DNA from: Novakomyces olei
Lineage: Eukaryota > Ascomycota > Novakomycetes > Novakomycetales > Novakomycetaceae
Assembly (NCBI GenBank): GCA_016906335.1
Contig: JADEYG010000007.1
Location: forward strand, 1,140,001 to 1,204,000
Length of the DNA stretch: 64,000 bases
Direction of reading: 5' to 3'
This document shows, in pieces, positions 36,437 to 46,920 of the stretch (within the stretch, counting starts at the first letter, position 1; the number at the start of each line of letters is the position of its first letter). The notes under the pieces are model-generated. The model was not told where the DNA came from and did no database searches. It saw nothing but the letters and a program-made list of their open reading frames with translations. The position numbers were made by a program, and so were the translations under genes.

Positions 36437-37410
36437 ATGAGCGAAGCAGAGCTTTGGCGAAAGGTGTTAGGCAGTGCAGATCACGGCGATACTGAGCAGG
36501 CTATTTACTATCTAAAGGTACAAATTTACAAAGCCAACTACTGAAGGAATAGAAACTGCAGCCATCGGCAAAAATATATTTCAATCTGGCTATTCTCTGC
36601 CAAAGACAAAGCGATCATCAAAGTGCAGTAAGTTGCTTACACGGAGACTAGACTGATGATTAGTTAAAGTATGCCTGCAATGCGGCTGCTCTGGATCCAG
36701 CTATGGCAGTAGCTCATGGGTATGCTGGCTACCTATGTGCCCTACTGCGGGACAACAATAGCCGTTCCCATATGGAACAGTGTTTAGGGGTGAGTGAATC
36801 GAGTCGTTTTCGTCGCAAAGTCAGATATTCATATTTTGAATACAGTTTTTTTCAAAAACTTTTGTCTGTGCTCGTATTTTTGCATTTTATTTTGGGGTCT
36901 TCACATCTAGACAAGATACACACTCCTAATAGTGACCGAGGACCATAATTTAGTATCTGTTAAAGCTTTATTTATATATATTGTTTGCGCGTCCGATACT
37001 GACGTTAGTGGGTACTGCCTTCGGCTTGCATTGATTATCGTCAGCTTGGTTTGAATTATATTGTATGGCAGGTTCATGTACTGGCCGATCTAATTACCCT
37101 CGCACTCGGCCAGGGCGACCTGGCTTCCGCAGAACAATACTACTCACAGTTACGTAAACATCTAGCTCACAGGCACCCAGACGAGCTCGTACACTGTCCC
37201 CAGCACGTTCACGAATTCGCCAAAAGGACGCTGTCGTTTGCCAGTATCACAGATATTTTCCGACCGCAGGAGCAAAGGCTCCACTACTCGGACGAAATAG
37301 CGCAAATCAACACTGCTCTCGACCAAGATTTGGTGTCTCCCCAGCCTTCCTTATCCTCATGCGACGATGACTTTACCCAGATAATAATGGAGTACGCAGA
37401 CTTACGGTAG
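36437..37410 (+). CDS. noxR: p67phox/NoxR-like NADPH oxidase regulator, TPR-only form
   Basis: NoxR proteins bind Rac and activate NADPH oxidases that make superoxide for hyphal and fruiting-body development. Four exons, 36437-36517, 36553-36627, 36664-36789 and 37009-37410, give 227 residues. The TPR layout follows p67phox: HGDTEQAIYYLKKLQPSAKI then YFNLAILCQRQSDHQSALKY, then ALDPAMAVAHGYAGYLCALL. The fourth exon gives CIDYRQLGLNYIVWQVHVLA, matching p67phox [20 protein letters not shown]. The segment after the last TPR, ITDIFRPQEQRLHYSDEIAQ, followed by ALDQD, matches the p67phox activation region (KLFRPNERQV to VVDQD). The protein stops soon after. No PB1 or SH3 domain is encoded, and the next 190 nt contain only the end of convergent RPS31, leaving no room for them. 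Fungal NoxR proteins usually run to about 500 residues with PB1. Confidence 0.8.
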
Positions 37411-37599
37411 TACAGAAAGAATACAATGGACGGTCCGTCCAAGACATAGTACGGGACCGCGATTGCGCAGACAAACAAATGTATAAAGCAAGCAACGATA
37501 ATAACAAAACGTACATCAAACCCTACACGCCTACAGTGGACTGGCCAAAGAAAAAAAGTTGCAAGTATAGGCCAACATCTTTATTAATTTAAACAAAGA

Positions 37600-38091
<492 letters not shown>

Positions 38092-38146
38092 TCAGAATGC
38101 AAACTATGCCGTATGTTGTGGGTCTTTGGCCAATATATCATCCAAA

Positions 38147-38171
38147 TGTGACTTGTGTAACCCTACCCTAA
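38147..38171 (-). promoter_or_regulatory. HomolE and HomolD-like boxes of the RPS31 promoter
   Basis: Read in the gene's direction: AGGGTAGGGT (38169-38160, inverted HomolE), five bases, then AAGTCACA (38154-38147), one base from the HomolD consensus CAGTCACA. The HomolD-like box lies about 90 nt upstream of the RPS31 ATG. In Schizosaccharomyces, HomolD replaces TATA at ribosomal-protein genes with HomolE just upstream; the same order and spacing is seen here. Confidence 0.75.
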
Positions 38172-38927
38172 CGCTGATTGTCGCTCGTGTATATATCCAT
38201 TGTCCGTGTTCCGCCATGGGGTGTATTCGCTAGGTAATATTCGTGCAAAAGAGCCATGAGAATAACTGCATTTACACAAGTAATGTTAATGTACGATATT
38301 TTTAATCCGCGAATAGGCCAATTCGGTCGGCTTATAAAAGCTACAGAAAATAATAGCCTATGGCGGAGCCTTTTATTACTTGCCGATGAAATGTCTCACT
38401 GTGCGCCATACAAACCCGACAAAATTAACGAGAAGATTAACGGTAGTGAGTGTCCACAAAAGCCGGAAATAAATTGGGACGGCAGAGCTCGAGACAATTG
38501 ACAATGTTTGATGAATAATACACGATATAATCGCCACAAGTGTCGAAGATTAAAGACAAAATAATAAGACACTAAAACTAGTCAAAGTTAATCTATAAAT
38601 CTTCTATATCTATCTTCTATATCTATCTTCCATATCTATCTTCTATATCTATCTGCATCTATCTGAATCTAATTCTGAATAATATCTAACCAATTAATTA
38701 ACCAGTCATTTTCAATCATTTAATGGCATCGCAACAATAAATTATCATATATTAAAATTGAGCGATCAATTATTCAGACTCTATATAGATTCACAAGCTG
38801 CACACACTCGTGTGGCGTGTGACCAATTGCAAGAAAAGCGCCAACTTCCTTACATGGATCGGTAGCTGAGATCACCGTGTCTGCCCGGGAATAGAGCTCG
38901 TTTTCTTGTTAATTTTTTTTATTTAGT
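38172..38927. other. Intergenic, RPS31 to PRS
   Basis: About 755 nt with a CTTCTATATCTAT tandem patch near 38597-38655 and one doubtful small open frame (38256-38501). Confidence 0.5.
38256..38501 (+). CDS. Doubtful small open reading frame
   Basis: ATG-initiated frame of 81 residues starting MRITAFTQVMLMYDIFNPRI and ending NWDGRARDN. No family recognised. It lies divergently close to the RPS31 promoter. A TATAAAA sits inside the frame, so the stretch could be non-coding. Confidence 0.25.
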   Translation: MRITAFTQVMLMYDIFNPRIGQFGRLIKATENNSLWRSLLLLADEMSHCAPYKPDKINEKINGSECPQKPEINWDGRARDN

Positions 38928-40855
38928 ATGCATCAGATCAAAGTCATATCCGGCACGTCTCATCCTGCATTGGCGGAAACAACGGCGCACCGGCTCGGAC
39001 TGCAGTTGGCACCAGTTTCGCTCAAACGCTTCTCGAATCAGGAGACCTCTGTTGAAATTGGTACATTTGTTTATTGTTGCTATGGCTAATGGCAAAGGCG
39101 TTTCCATTCGCAACGAGCATGTCTTTCTCATTCAAAGCGGCTCTTCACAGTATGCAAAGATATTGCTATCGTACACCCGCTAATATCCAGCATCAATGAT
39201 CATTTGATGGAGCTTTTGATTATGGCTCAAGCCTGCCGCGGCGGATCGGCGGAAAGGGTTGTAGGCAAGTTCAAACTATGGTTTTCGTGTACCTAACAAG
39301 CTCAGCCGTCCTTCCTTACTTTCCATATTCAAAACAGTCAAAGATGAAAAAGTATCGCGGTGCCATCACAGCTCGAAGTAAGTGGTTTTGTTTTCACTGA
39401 TGTTTTGAGCCAACAAGCGCCGAGGACTGCTGTATTTACACGGCTAACCCGTCCTGTTTGTATAATCATAATTGTTTTTATTCTTATTATTTAATGTTTG
39501 AATAATGTTTAAATAGTGCCACACTTTTGGCTTTCGGCCATGACTAATTTGCAGTGGTGGCAAATTTGCTCTACATTTCCGGCGTAACGCATGTCATTAC
39601 TATGGACTTGCATGCCTCACAAATGCAGGGTTTTTTCAAAGTGCCTGTAGACAATCTTTCCCCTGAACCCACAATGGCACGCTGGATCTGCGAAAATGTG
39701 AAGGAGTACCGGGACACTGTTATTGTCAGCAAGAACGCCGGGGCAGCAAAACGTGTAACGCGTCTGGCTGATAATTTGGGACTGAGCTTTGCTCTCATCA
39801 ACACAGATCGTCGACGAGGCGGCTATGGAGGAACATCTGCAGCAGCAGCGGCAGCAGCAGGTATACTGGCCAATGAAGCAGTCGAAGAAGCAGTAGAGGA
39901 AGACAAAGAAGCCAGAGAAGCACAAGAGGCAGCCACTGCAGAAGCCGCAGACGATGAAGACGAAGCTAGATTTCCAGACGAAATACCCAGCCTTTACCAG
40001 TCTTCGATGAATAACCTATCCGCAAAACTGGCAGCGAATAATATTCTGGCGCGCTCAGCCTCGCCAGTTGAGTCAGTTTCATCCCGGCAATCACCGATCA
40101 AACCAAGGTCTCGTTGCCAGGACGGAATTCATACTGGCCTTCTTGTTTCTGGACACATTGTGGACGATGATCGCGAGTCTTTGGCAGGCAGTTTACATTC
40201 TGAGTACGCACCGACCGCTCATTCGTCGGCCTGGAGCAATGGCTACACTCAATCACCCAGTCTTCAACGGAATAATAATAATCACAATAACAATAACAAT
40301 AACAATAACAATAACAATAACAATCAGCCGCCTTCATTTTCTGAAAATGCCACCGATTTAGCGGTGAGTTTTGTATCAGAAGGCCAGGAAGATGCGTTTA
40401 TGTTCCAATCGGCACACGCTCTAGGGGGAACAATTGACACAGCAGTTCCCAGCGACGATGAAGAGGAGCGGATGATGCTGGAATTGACTGAAGAACGGCT
40501 AATTACACTCGTGGGCGATGTGGCCGGCCGGACTGCGATTATTCTCGACGATATGATTGACTCTGCTACTAGTTTTGTAGCGGCAGCTGAGCATTTGATG
40601 AAAAACTGTGAAGCAAAGGAAGTTATTTGTATGGCTACACATGGTGTTTTTCTCGATAATTCTCTTGATCTGCTCGTTGCCTGTCCTTTTATACACAGAA
40701 TCGTGGTTACAAATTCGTATCCTATCCCTCAGAGCAGCCGTATTGCAGCCGGACGTAAGCTTGTTATTATCGATATTGCACCTGTGCTGGCCGAGGCTAT
40801 TCGCCGCACTCACAATGGAGAAAGTATCATGGGTCTCTATTCCAGTCTATACTAA
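38928..40855 (+). CDS. PRS1: Ribose-phosphate pyrophosphokinase, Prs1-type with long insertion
   Basis: Makes PRPP from ribose-5-phosphate and ATP for purine, pyrimidine, His and Trp synthesis. Five exons, 38928-39060, 39098-39149, 39191-39264, 39306-39377 and 39555-40855, give 543 residues. The joins rebuild RLGLQLAPVSLKRFSNQETS, then VEIGVSIRNEHVFLIQSGSS, and VVAVLPYFPYSKQSKMKKYR, then GAITARMVANLLYISGVTHV. All align to yeast Prs1. The DLHASQMQGFF segment and the PRPP loop IILDDMIDSATSF are present. Between NTDRRR (about residue 198) and the ELTEERLITLVGD segment (about 420) lies an insertion of about 215 residues. It is Ala/Glu-rich, then Ser-rich, and ends in an Asn-run from an AATAAC repeat. 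Yeast Prs1 and Prs5 also carry insertions at this place and link to cell-wall integrity signalling. Intron 3 uses a GC donor. Confidence 0.94.
40270..40325. repeat. AATAAC repeat inside PRS coding sequence
   Basis: In-frame hexamer tract giving a run of about 18 asparagines with one histidine, within the PRS insertion. Confidence 0.95.
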
Positions 40856-41357
40856 ATAACATCCAATTACACTTCCATATGCTTAAAGGGAGAAGAAGCA
40901 GACTAATGATTGCAACGAAGTGGATGGTTGGACTTTGATCTAAACTCCGACGAGGGATTGAACTCTTTCAATAAAGCATATTATCATTTTAACTATATAT
41001 ACAAACACTGTAATTCATCAGTAAGCCCTATGTCCGCTTTGTAGATGTACTACTCGAGAGCCTTATCTGCAGCCATATCCATAGCTGGAAAAGTATCGTG
41101 CGACTGACTAAACAGCGTCGTTAAAGCAAGCCACAAAAAGCTAGAAAAATTTAGCGCCATAGTGACGGCCATTAGGGTTTTTGGTAATCGGCAGTGTAAC
41201 AACACATTATTATCCTAATTTTGCCCCACAGTGTAGCTTATAGTGTTGCTTATTGGGCGCAAGTAATAGTTCACATTAACGTCACACAGCAAACTGGACA
41301 CGAGGTATCATTCGTTAAAAAAAACTAGGAAAAAAAGTGAAAAATAAACAAATTACC
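40856..41357. other. Intergenic, PRS to tRNA-Arg
   Basis: About 500 nt without a gene that I can support. Confidence 0.5.
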
Positions 41358-41439
41358 CGATCCTAGCGAGACTCGAACTCGCAGCCTTTGCCTGTCACAG
41401 ATTAGGAGGGCAACGCGCTAGCCATTGCGCCATAGGACC
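41358..41439 (-). tRNA. tRNA-Arg (anticodon CCU) with a 9-nt intron
   Basis: Cloverleaf folds on the minus strand. Acceptor stem GGTCCTA pairs with TAGGATC with one G-T wobble. The D stem is GCGC/GCGC, the anticodon stem TTGCC/GGCAA, and the T arm GCGAG-TTCGAGT-CTCGC. The anticodon-loop region is 16 nt (CTCCTAATCTGTGACA), so a 9-nt intron is inferred after position 37 next to a CCT anticodon, reading AGG arginine codons. Internal A and B boxes are as expected for RNA polymerase III. The mature tRNA would be 73 nt. Confidence 0.93.
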
Positions 41440-41673
41440 TTGGCGACAAGTCACGGATCACTATCTCAATTGACCATTTTGTATGGGTAAATCGCCAAAA
41501 TTAGAATTTTAATGATATAACCCAACAATTGTAGCCTTACATAACACGGAACCTGTTATAGGACCGAAATATCACGGCATTATGAACCCGAATTGTTGAG
41601 AGACGTCAAAGCATTGACCGGCTTTTAGCCCTTTAAGTTTCGGTCATTGGATGGTACAGTTCGCAGTGGTGGC

Positions 41674-42375
41674 ATGTCTACTACGGCAAAACGTGGACCC
41701 GGGAATCCGGGCTCGCTGGTGCTGAACACGGTAGCGTTCAGCATATGCTTGTGGGGACTGATTAGAGCTACAGAAAAGCCTCTGCCGCCTGCACTCACTC
41801 ATGCAGGACACAAGCAGTTCCTGACGATAATATCGCTCTTCCTTTCGATTATAAACTTTGCATTGGCAATCGCGAGTCACGTTTTACATTCGCACAGGCT
41901 GTTTTACGCACGGGAATACATACACTTACTGGCTACGCTGTTCGAGTCAATCGTGTTTGCCGTCTACTGGCCCCTTCGGCTTTTCGCGGTACAGCTTATT
42001 CTTCCGCCCGAGGCCATTATTGAACCTTCCGTTGATGCTGCAATTCATTTCGCGCCCTCTGTCTTTTTGCTGGCCGACTTTTATCTGTTTATGCCGTGCT
42101 GGCCATTCAGCGGCCGGACCTGTTTCACCGCTGTGGCAATTGCCGCGTTCCTCTACTGGCACTGGCTTGCATTCGTAATGGACGAGTCAAGTCTATTCCC
42201 TTACCCGTTCTTGAACGTGGACTCACAGACACGCCTCGTTTTATTTGTTGCTATTGCACAGATTGCTCTGGTCAATTTTTACCTGCAACGGGCTTTATAT
42301 AGATGGGTGGTGGGACTGCTGCAAGGCGGCAAGCCTAATTTCGGCAAATCAAAGGACGGTAAGAACAGGCAATAG
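41674..42375 (+). CDS. FAR-17a/AIG1-family membrane hydrolase
   Basis: Multi-pass membrane protein of the AIG1/ADTRP family. Mammalian members are atypical threonine hydrolases that split fatty-acid esters of hydroxy fatty acids. Single exon, 233 residues with about six hydrophobic spans (for example LNTVAFSICLWGLI, LTIISLFLSIINFALAIA, FAPSVFLLADFYLF). The proposed catalytic pair of the family maps to Thr51 (KQFLT) and His125 (DAAIHFAPS), both present. Start at 41674 is the first ATG of the frame; the short lysine/arginine-rich N-terminus is cytosolic by the positive-inside rule, as is the tail KPNFGKSKDGKNRQ. Confidence 0.82.
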   Translation: MSTTAKRGPGNPGSLVLNTVAFSICLWGLIRATEKPLPPALTHAGHKQFLTIISLFLSIINFALAIASHVLHSHRLFYAREYIHLLATLFESIVFAVYWPLRLFAVQLILPPEAIIEPSVDAAIHFAPSVFLLADFYLFMPCWPFSGRTCFTAVAIAAFLYWHWLAFVMDESSLFPYPFLNVDSQTRLVLFVAIAQIALVNFYLQRALYRWVVGLLQGGKPNFGKSKDGKNRQ

Positions 42376-42498
42376 TAACGGAAGCGAAGGTTTGAAATAA
42401 AGCGTTTAGCGTCGGCTCAGCGCTGGAGATGAAGAAGAGATTGCCGCAACTAAAGATTAGTGTGCTGGTTATCGTAGATTTTTAGTTGCAAATGTAGT

Positions 42499-42499
<1 letters not shown>

Positions 42500-42573
<74 letters not shown>
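42500..42573. repeat. (AAT)n microsatellite
   Basis: About 24 AAT units between the AIG1-type gene and the ABC exporter, about 60 nt upstream of the latter's start. Confidence 0.97.
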
Positions 42574-42635
42574 TTAATTCCTCTGTTTGAAGGACGAGTA
42601 TGGCCGAGGACAGTTAGGAAGCTGTGTTGACCGCA

Positions 42636-44978
42636 ATGTCCTCAGCAGTCCGGCTTCGACTGCCTCTTATCTCGTCTGCAAGATCGCTCTGCTATCGCAG
42701 CGAGATCCTTGAGGCGGCGGCCCGATGGGTCCCGGCTAGCGAATACCCAAAGCCAAGGACGTACCGTCTTTGCCATCGTCATTACGCCGTCCCGCGCTCA
42801 GAGCAATATATGCATAGACCCAAAGCCGAACTGCATTCCGCGCTGGTAAATTTCACATTCGGCTCGGCGGCGCGGCAGTTTTGTACAACGAGGCTATCGG
42901 GCCGAAAGCAAGAGTCTGGCAGTTCCAAGTCTCCGATCCAGAGCACTTTTTCTGCCGGCAAACCTGGCGATGGCACAGAGGCCGCTGCCTCTAATGCACA
43001 CTCCACATCTCGGCCATTTATGCCGCCGGAGCCAAAAAAGTCTGAGGCGGCTGATCCGCTTGGCCGATTGGATGCTTTGGCTCAGGAGAGTATGGACACG
43101 GGACGAGAAGGCGTGGATGCCTTTGAGAGGAGTGAGCGTGCGCAGCAAGCGTCACAGCTAAATTTAAGGGCGAAACTACAGAGTAATCCGGACGTTAGAG
43201 CTCGAGCTTCAGTGCAGGAAATACGGAGGCTCTTTGGGCTGGCGCGCGGGTACGTGTGGCCCATCTCTGTGGCCCTTGTGTTTATAGGCATTAATTCGTG
43301 TATAACCCTGTCTATCCCCAAAGCAATTGGCCTCATTGTCGATATTGGCAACAACGAGGCCGGCACTATCCTCGGCTTCACGTACAATCAGTTTTTCTTG
43401 GGGTTTTTTGGTGCTCTTGTTGTGGCTGCCGGTTGCAATTTCGCTCGGCTTTACATACTGCGGCTCGTGGGCGAGGGCATTGTTGCCCGATTACGCTGCC
43501 GCATGTACGAGCGCACACTGTACCAGGACGGAGAGTTCTTTGATGCCAATCGCCACGCTGATATCATTTCCCGACTAACAAACGACACTACAATTGTGGG
43601 GAAAAGCCTGACTGGCAATGTCGGCGATGGAGTGCGTGCCATGGTCCAGGGCGTCTTTGGCCTCGGGGCAATGGCGTGGGTATCGCTAGAGCTAACGAGT
43701 AAAATGATGCTTATTGTGCCCCCGATTGCAATTGCCGGCATCTTTTACGGACTCGTTGTACGAAAACTGTCCAAGCAGACACAGGAAGCACTGGGCGAGC
43801 TGACAAAAGTCTCAGAGGAGAGACTGGGCGGAGTGAGAACGGTGCAAGCATTTTCTGCAGAGGTCCCGGAAGTCCAACGGTACAATGATAGTATCCGTGC
43901 CGTTTACCGGCTGGGCAAGCGGGAGGCTTATCTGACCGGTTCTTTTAGCTCGTTCAACGTGCTGGCGGGTAATTTGACAATCCTGGCAATTTTAGCCTTT
44001 GGAGGGAGACTCGTTAATGAGGGTGCCTTGTCTGCCGGTGATTTGACTACTTTTTTACTGTACACCTTATTCACTGGCGGAGCAATGGCCAGTATGGCCT
44101 CCACTTACACAGAGATTATGAAGGGTGCGGGAGCTGCCTCCCGTCTCTTTGAGCTGCTGGATCGTGAGCCTACTATCCATCCCACTCTGGGCGAGCCTCT
44201 GTCGGTGCTGAAGCTGCCGGTGGCAGAATCACGTATCAGATTTGATAATGTATCGTTTGCCTATCCCACCCGGCCGGCTTTACCCATCTTCAAAAACATG
44301 ACGTTTGAGATAGAGCCGGGGACTAATATTGCCGTGTGTGGGAGCAGTGGAGGGGGCAAGTCTACGATCAGCGCTCTGCTCTTGCGCTTCTACGATCCCG
44401 ATTCTGGTCGGGTGCTGATTGACAATACGGATATCTCTGCGCTGAACCTGAAAGCCTGGAGAAGGCAAATTGGTCTGGTTGGACAGGAGCCAGTACTGTT
44501 CTCCGGCACTATTGCCGAGAACATTGCTTACGGGAAGCCAGGCGCAACAAAGGCAGAGATTATTGCCGCTGCAAAGAAGGCTAACTGTGAGTTTATAGCT
44601 GATATGCCTGAAGGCCTGGATACCTGGGTGGGGGCGCGAGGTGCACAGCTGAGTGGGGGCCAGAAACAGAGGGTTGCGATTGCGCGTGCGCTAATAAGAA
44701 ACCCGAGTATTCTTATCTTGGACGAGGCAACTTCCGCACTGGATGGGACCTCGGAGGTTCTCGTCGATCGAGCGCTGCAGGGCCTCATGAGGCAAGACAA
44801 GCTGACCACGATTACTATTGCTCATCGCCTGGGCACTATTCGCAGGGCAGACCGTATTTACGTCCTCGGGCCAGAGGGAAAGATTATCGAGCAAGGCACT
44901 TTTGCCGAACTGGCACGTGATGGAACTGCGTTTATGGAGCTGATGAAGTGGCAAATGCATGGAATGCCGCCGTCATAG
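42636..44978 (+). CDS. Mitochondrial ABC half-transporter (Mdl1/ABCB10 type)
   Basis: Inner-membrane ABC exporter half-molecule working as a dimer; yeast Mdl1 exports peptides made by m-AAA protease. Single exon, 780 residues. The first about 130 residues are Arg/Ser-rich and lack acids at the start (SSAVRLRLPLISSARSLCYR), a mitochondrial presequence. Six membrane spans lie at about 200-500. The ATPase domain follows: Walker A GSSGGGKST (about 569), Q-loop LVGQEPVLF, signature LSGGQKQR, Walker B ILILDEATSALD (about 692) and H-loop IAHRLGTI. All motifs are intact. The start is the ATG at 42636; an in-frame GTG lies 12 nt before. Mdl1 versus Mdl2 is not decided here. Confidence 0.92.
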   Translation: MSSAVRLRLPLISSARSLCYRSEILEAAARWVPASEYPKPRTYRLCHRHYAVPRSEQYMHRPKAELHSALVNFTFGSAARQFCTTRLSGRKQESGSSKSPIQSTFSAGKPGDGTEAAASNAHSTSRPFMPPEPKKSEAADPLGRLDALAQESMDTGREGVDAFERSERAQQASQLNLRAKLQSNPDVRARASVQEIRRLFGLARGYVWPISVALVFIGINSCITLSIPKAIGLIVDIGNNEAGTILGFTYNQFFLGFFGALVVAAGCNFARLYILRLVGEGIVARLRCRMYERTLYQDGEFFDANRHADIISRLTNDTTIVGKSLTGNVGDGVRAMVQGVFGLGAMAWVSLELTSKMMLIVPPIAIAGIFYGLVVRKLSKQTQEALGELTKVSEERLGGVRTVQAFSAEVPEVQRYNDSIRAVYRLGKREAYLTGSFSSFNVLAGNLTILAILAFGGRLVNEGALSAGDLTTFLLYTLFTGGAMASMASTYTEIMKGAGAASRLFELLDREPTIHPTLGEPLSVLKLPVAESRIRFDNVSFAYPTRPALPIFKNMTFEIEPGTNIAVCGSSGGGKSTISALLLRFYDPDSGRVLIDNTDISALNLKAWRRQIGLVGQEPVLFSGTIAENIAYGKPGATKAEIIAAAKKANCEFIADMPEGLDTWVGARGAQLSGGQKQRVAIARALIRNPSILILDEATSALDGTSEVLVDRALQGLMRQDKLTTITIAHRLGTIRRADRIYVLGPEGKIIEQGTFAELARDGTAFMELMKWQMHGMPPS

Positions 44979-45296
44979 ATCACGACTTGTTATTATCAGG
45001 GATGCATTTGCCGAGCATTTAGTCTGCAACGATATCATTCTAAAGAAGGTCAATTGAGTAATAAAATGGTGATAATAACAGTAAATATTAATTGATATAA
45101 ACTGCCCAAACATGAGCAAATGATCCTTTGTTCAATGGACTCGACACTTGTCTACTGAAGCACATTCTACGCCAGGCTTATACACTATTCCATGACTCAA
45201 CCCGCCAAATGCTTCGAGTAAACTTTTATTCAAAGTAGTCTACTGCACAATAAATAAACCAATAATTTTAAGAAAAATTATTCCAAGGAACCGTGT
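44979..45296. other. Intergenic, convergent 3' ends
   Basis: About 320 nt between the ABC exporter and CLC1 3' ends; no gene seen. Confidence 0.5.
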
Positions 45297-46263
45297 CTAG
45301 TACGACGCCCCCGGTGCAGCTTCGTCTTTACGCAGGCTCGTCAATAACTCTCGGAACTTTGACGTATCGCGGCCACCAATTTTAGTAGCCTTGTCGGTAA
45401 GGTCTACTAGTTTTGAAATTTGTTCCCACGATGTGCCCGTAATACCCGCCTCGCGTTTAGCCAGAAACTCTTCCTGCTCTTTTCTATTGCACCAGTCAGA
45501 CCCGATGAATTGTACAGAGGACTGCTTACCTTGCTTGGGCCACGGATCGCTCTCGCTTACGATTGTAATTCTCGTAAAAATCGTCGATAGCTCTCTGGGC
45601 TTTATCAATAGTCTCCTGCTTTTTACGATCGCTCAGCTCATCTCGACGTTCAATCTGCAGCTTGAAGCGTTCGCGCCACTCACTGTCATTAGCAAAAATT
45701 AAGCATTTAATAATCCGTTCTCTTTGCTTTTCCGGACAACGTACTGAATCGGTGCGGGCTCGCCTTCCTGCTCTTTTTCGTACAAGTCATCGTCCTCAGC
45801 CGCGGGCGCTCCGGGAATGTAAGCGTCAGTTGGCCCAGAAATAACGCCGCTCGCTGGCTCCTCCTTCAAGTTAGATAAGTGTAAACAATAGGCCGAATGA
45901 TACCTGATCAATGGCCGGGAAGGACTGTTCAAAGGCGGCGGTACTGTCGCCGCCGATCAAGTCGTCATCGCCAGCTGACCGAAACTGTGCTGCGTCATCG
46001 CCCAATGCCTCTCGCTCACGAGCGAGAAAATCGGTGTCTCCGTTCGACGGTGCAGCGCTCCCCGCCTCAAAGCCTTCTGTGCAAAAGTTAGAATACTCAA
46101 TCAAAACGTGGCTTGCCACCCCGGAGGAGGTGAAGGATCAATCTCAATTTCGCTCTTTGCCTCGGCAAAAGAGCACAAAGAGATTTGCGTGTCAAACTGC
46201 TTATAGGCCAAAACCACAATTGGGGGAGATGGCGGTCTTACCGAGCTCAGGAAACTCCGACAT
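45297..46263 (-). CDS. CLC1: Clathrin light chain
   Basis: Regulatory subunit of the clathrin triskelion in endocytosis and TGN traffic. Five exons on the minus strand: 46242-46263, 45904-46076, 45745-45863, 45530-45682 and 45297-45483, giving 217 residues. Exon 1 is only 22 nt (MSEFPEL plus one base). Its join gives MSEFPELEGFEAGSAAPSNG, then DTDFLAREREALGDD, like yeast Clc1. EQSFPAID is the conserved acidic patch. The third join creates APIHEWRERFKLQIERRDEL, the heavy-chain-binding start. The central heptad-rich helix runs RKKQETIDKAQRAIDDFYEN, then KEQEEFLAKREAGITGTSWE. The WE..SKLVDL segment is the conserved C-terminal block. Introns are 41-165 nt. All joins keep frame. Confidence 0.93.
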
Positions 46264-46920
46264 GCCGTGTTGCAATTACACGGGTCAAACGGCGGTTGGG
46301 TTTGTATGGTTATTGTGTATATTATTCGCCGTATTGACGATTATCGGTGACAGTACATAACACTCTATACTCTGCAATACTTTGCACTATACTTTATACT
46401 TTTTTGAATACTTTATACTACTTTGAATACTTTTATACTGCTTTGAATACTTTTATACTACTTTGAATACTTTATACTACTTTGAATACTTTATACTACT
46501 TTGCTCTAATCTTCACTGATACAATCCACTGTTCTCTGCGCTGATACTGTGCTCTAAACTTATACTTCAACACTGACCTTTATATGTACTTTAAAAGACA
46601 TGTAGTGCCGTTATATTATGTAGATCTAAGTGTGCACGGCGCCCGTCAGTAAAGGGTAGGTTAGATATGAATATTTGTGTTGCTGCTTAATGTTACACAT
46701 GCAGCGACCATAGATTAGACATGTCTGGATCTGCAGGCAGTGTCATCCACGAGTCTTACACGTTGGATTTGGCGAATAATATATAGCGCGAGATTGTTTG
46801 AACGGGACACCTTTCAAAATCGAGCACGTAATTGAACGAGTACGCAATCGAATGAAAAATGTAGTACGTCCACACTCGAGTCTATCACGATATTTAGACC
46901 GAAATCGTTGCAAACTCAAA
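46264..46920. other. Intergenic, CLC1 to MED22
   Basis: About 650 nt; contains the TACTTTGAATACTTT-type repeat. No gene seen. Confidence 0.5.
46375..46505. repeat. Imperfect ACTTTGAATACTTTTAT tandem repeat
   Basis: Roughly seven diverged copies of a 16-19 nt unit, upstream of CLC1 (minus strand). Confidence 0.85.
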
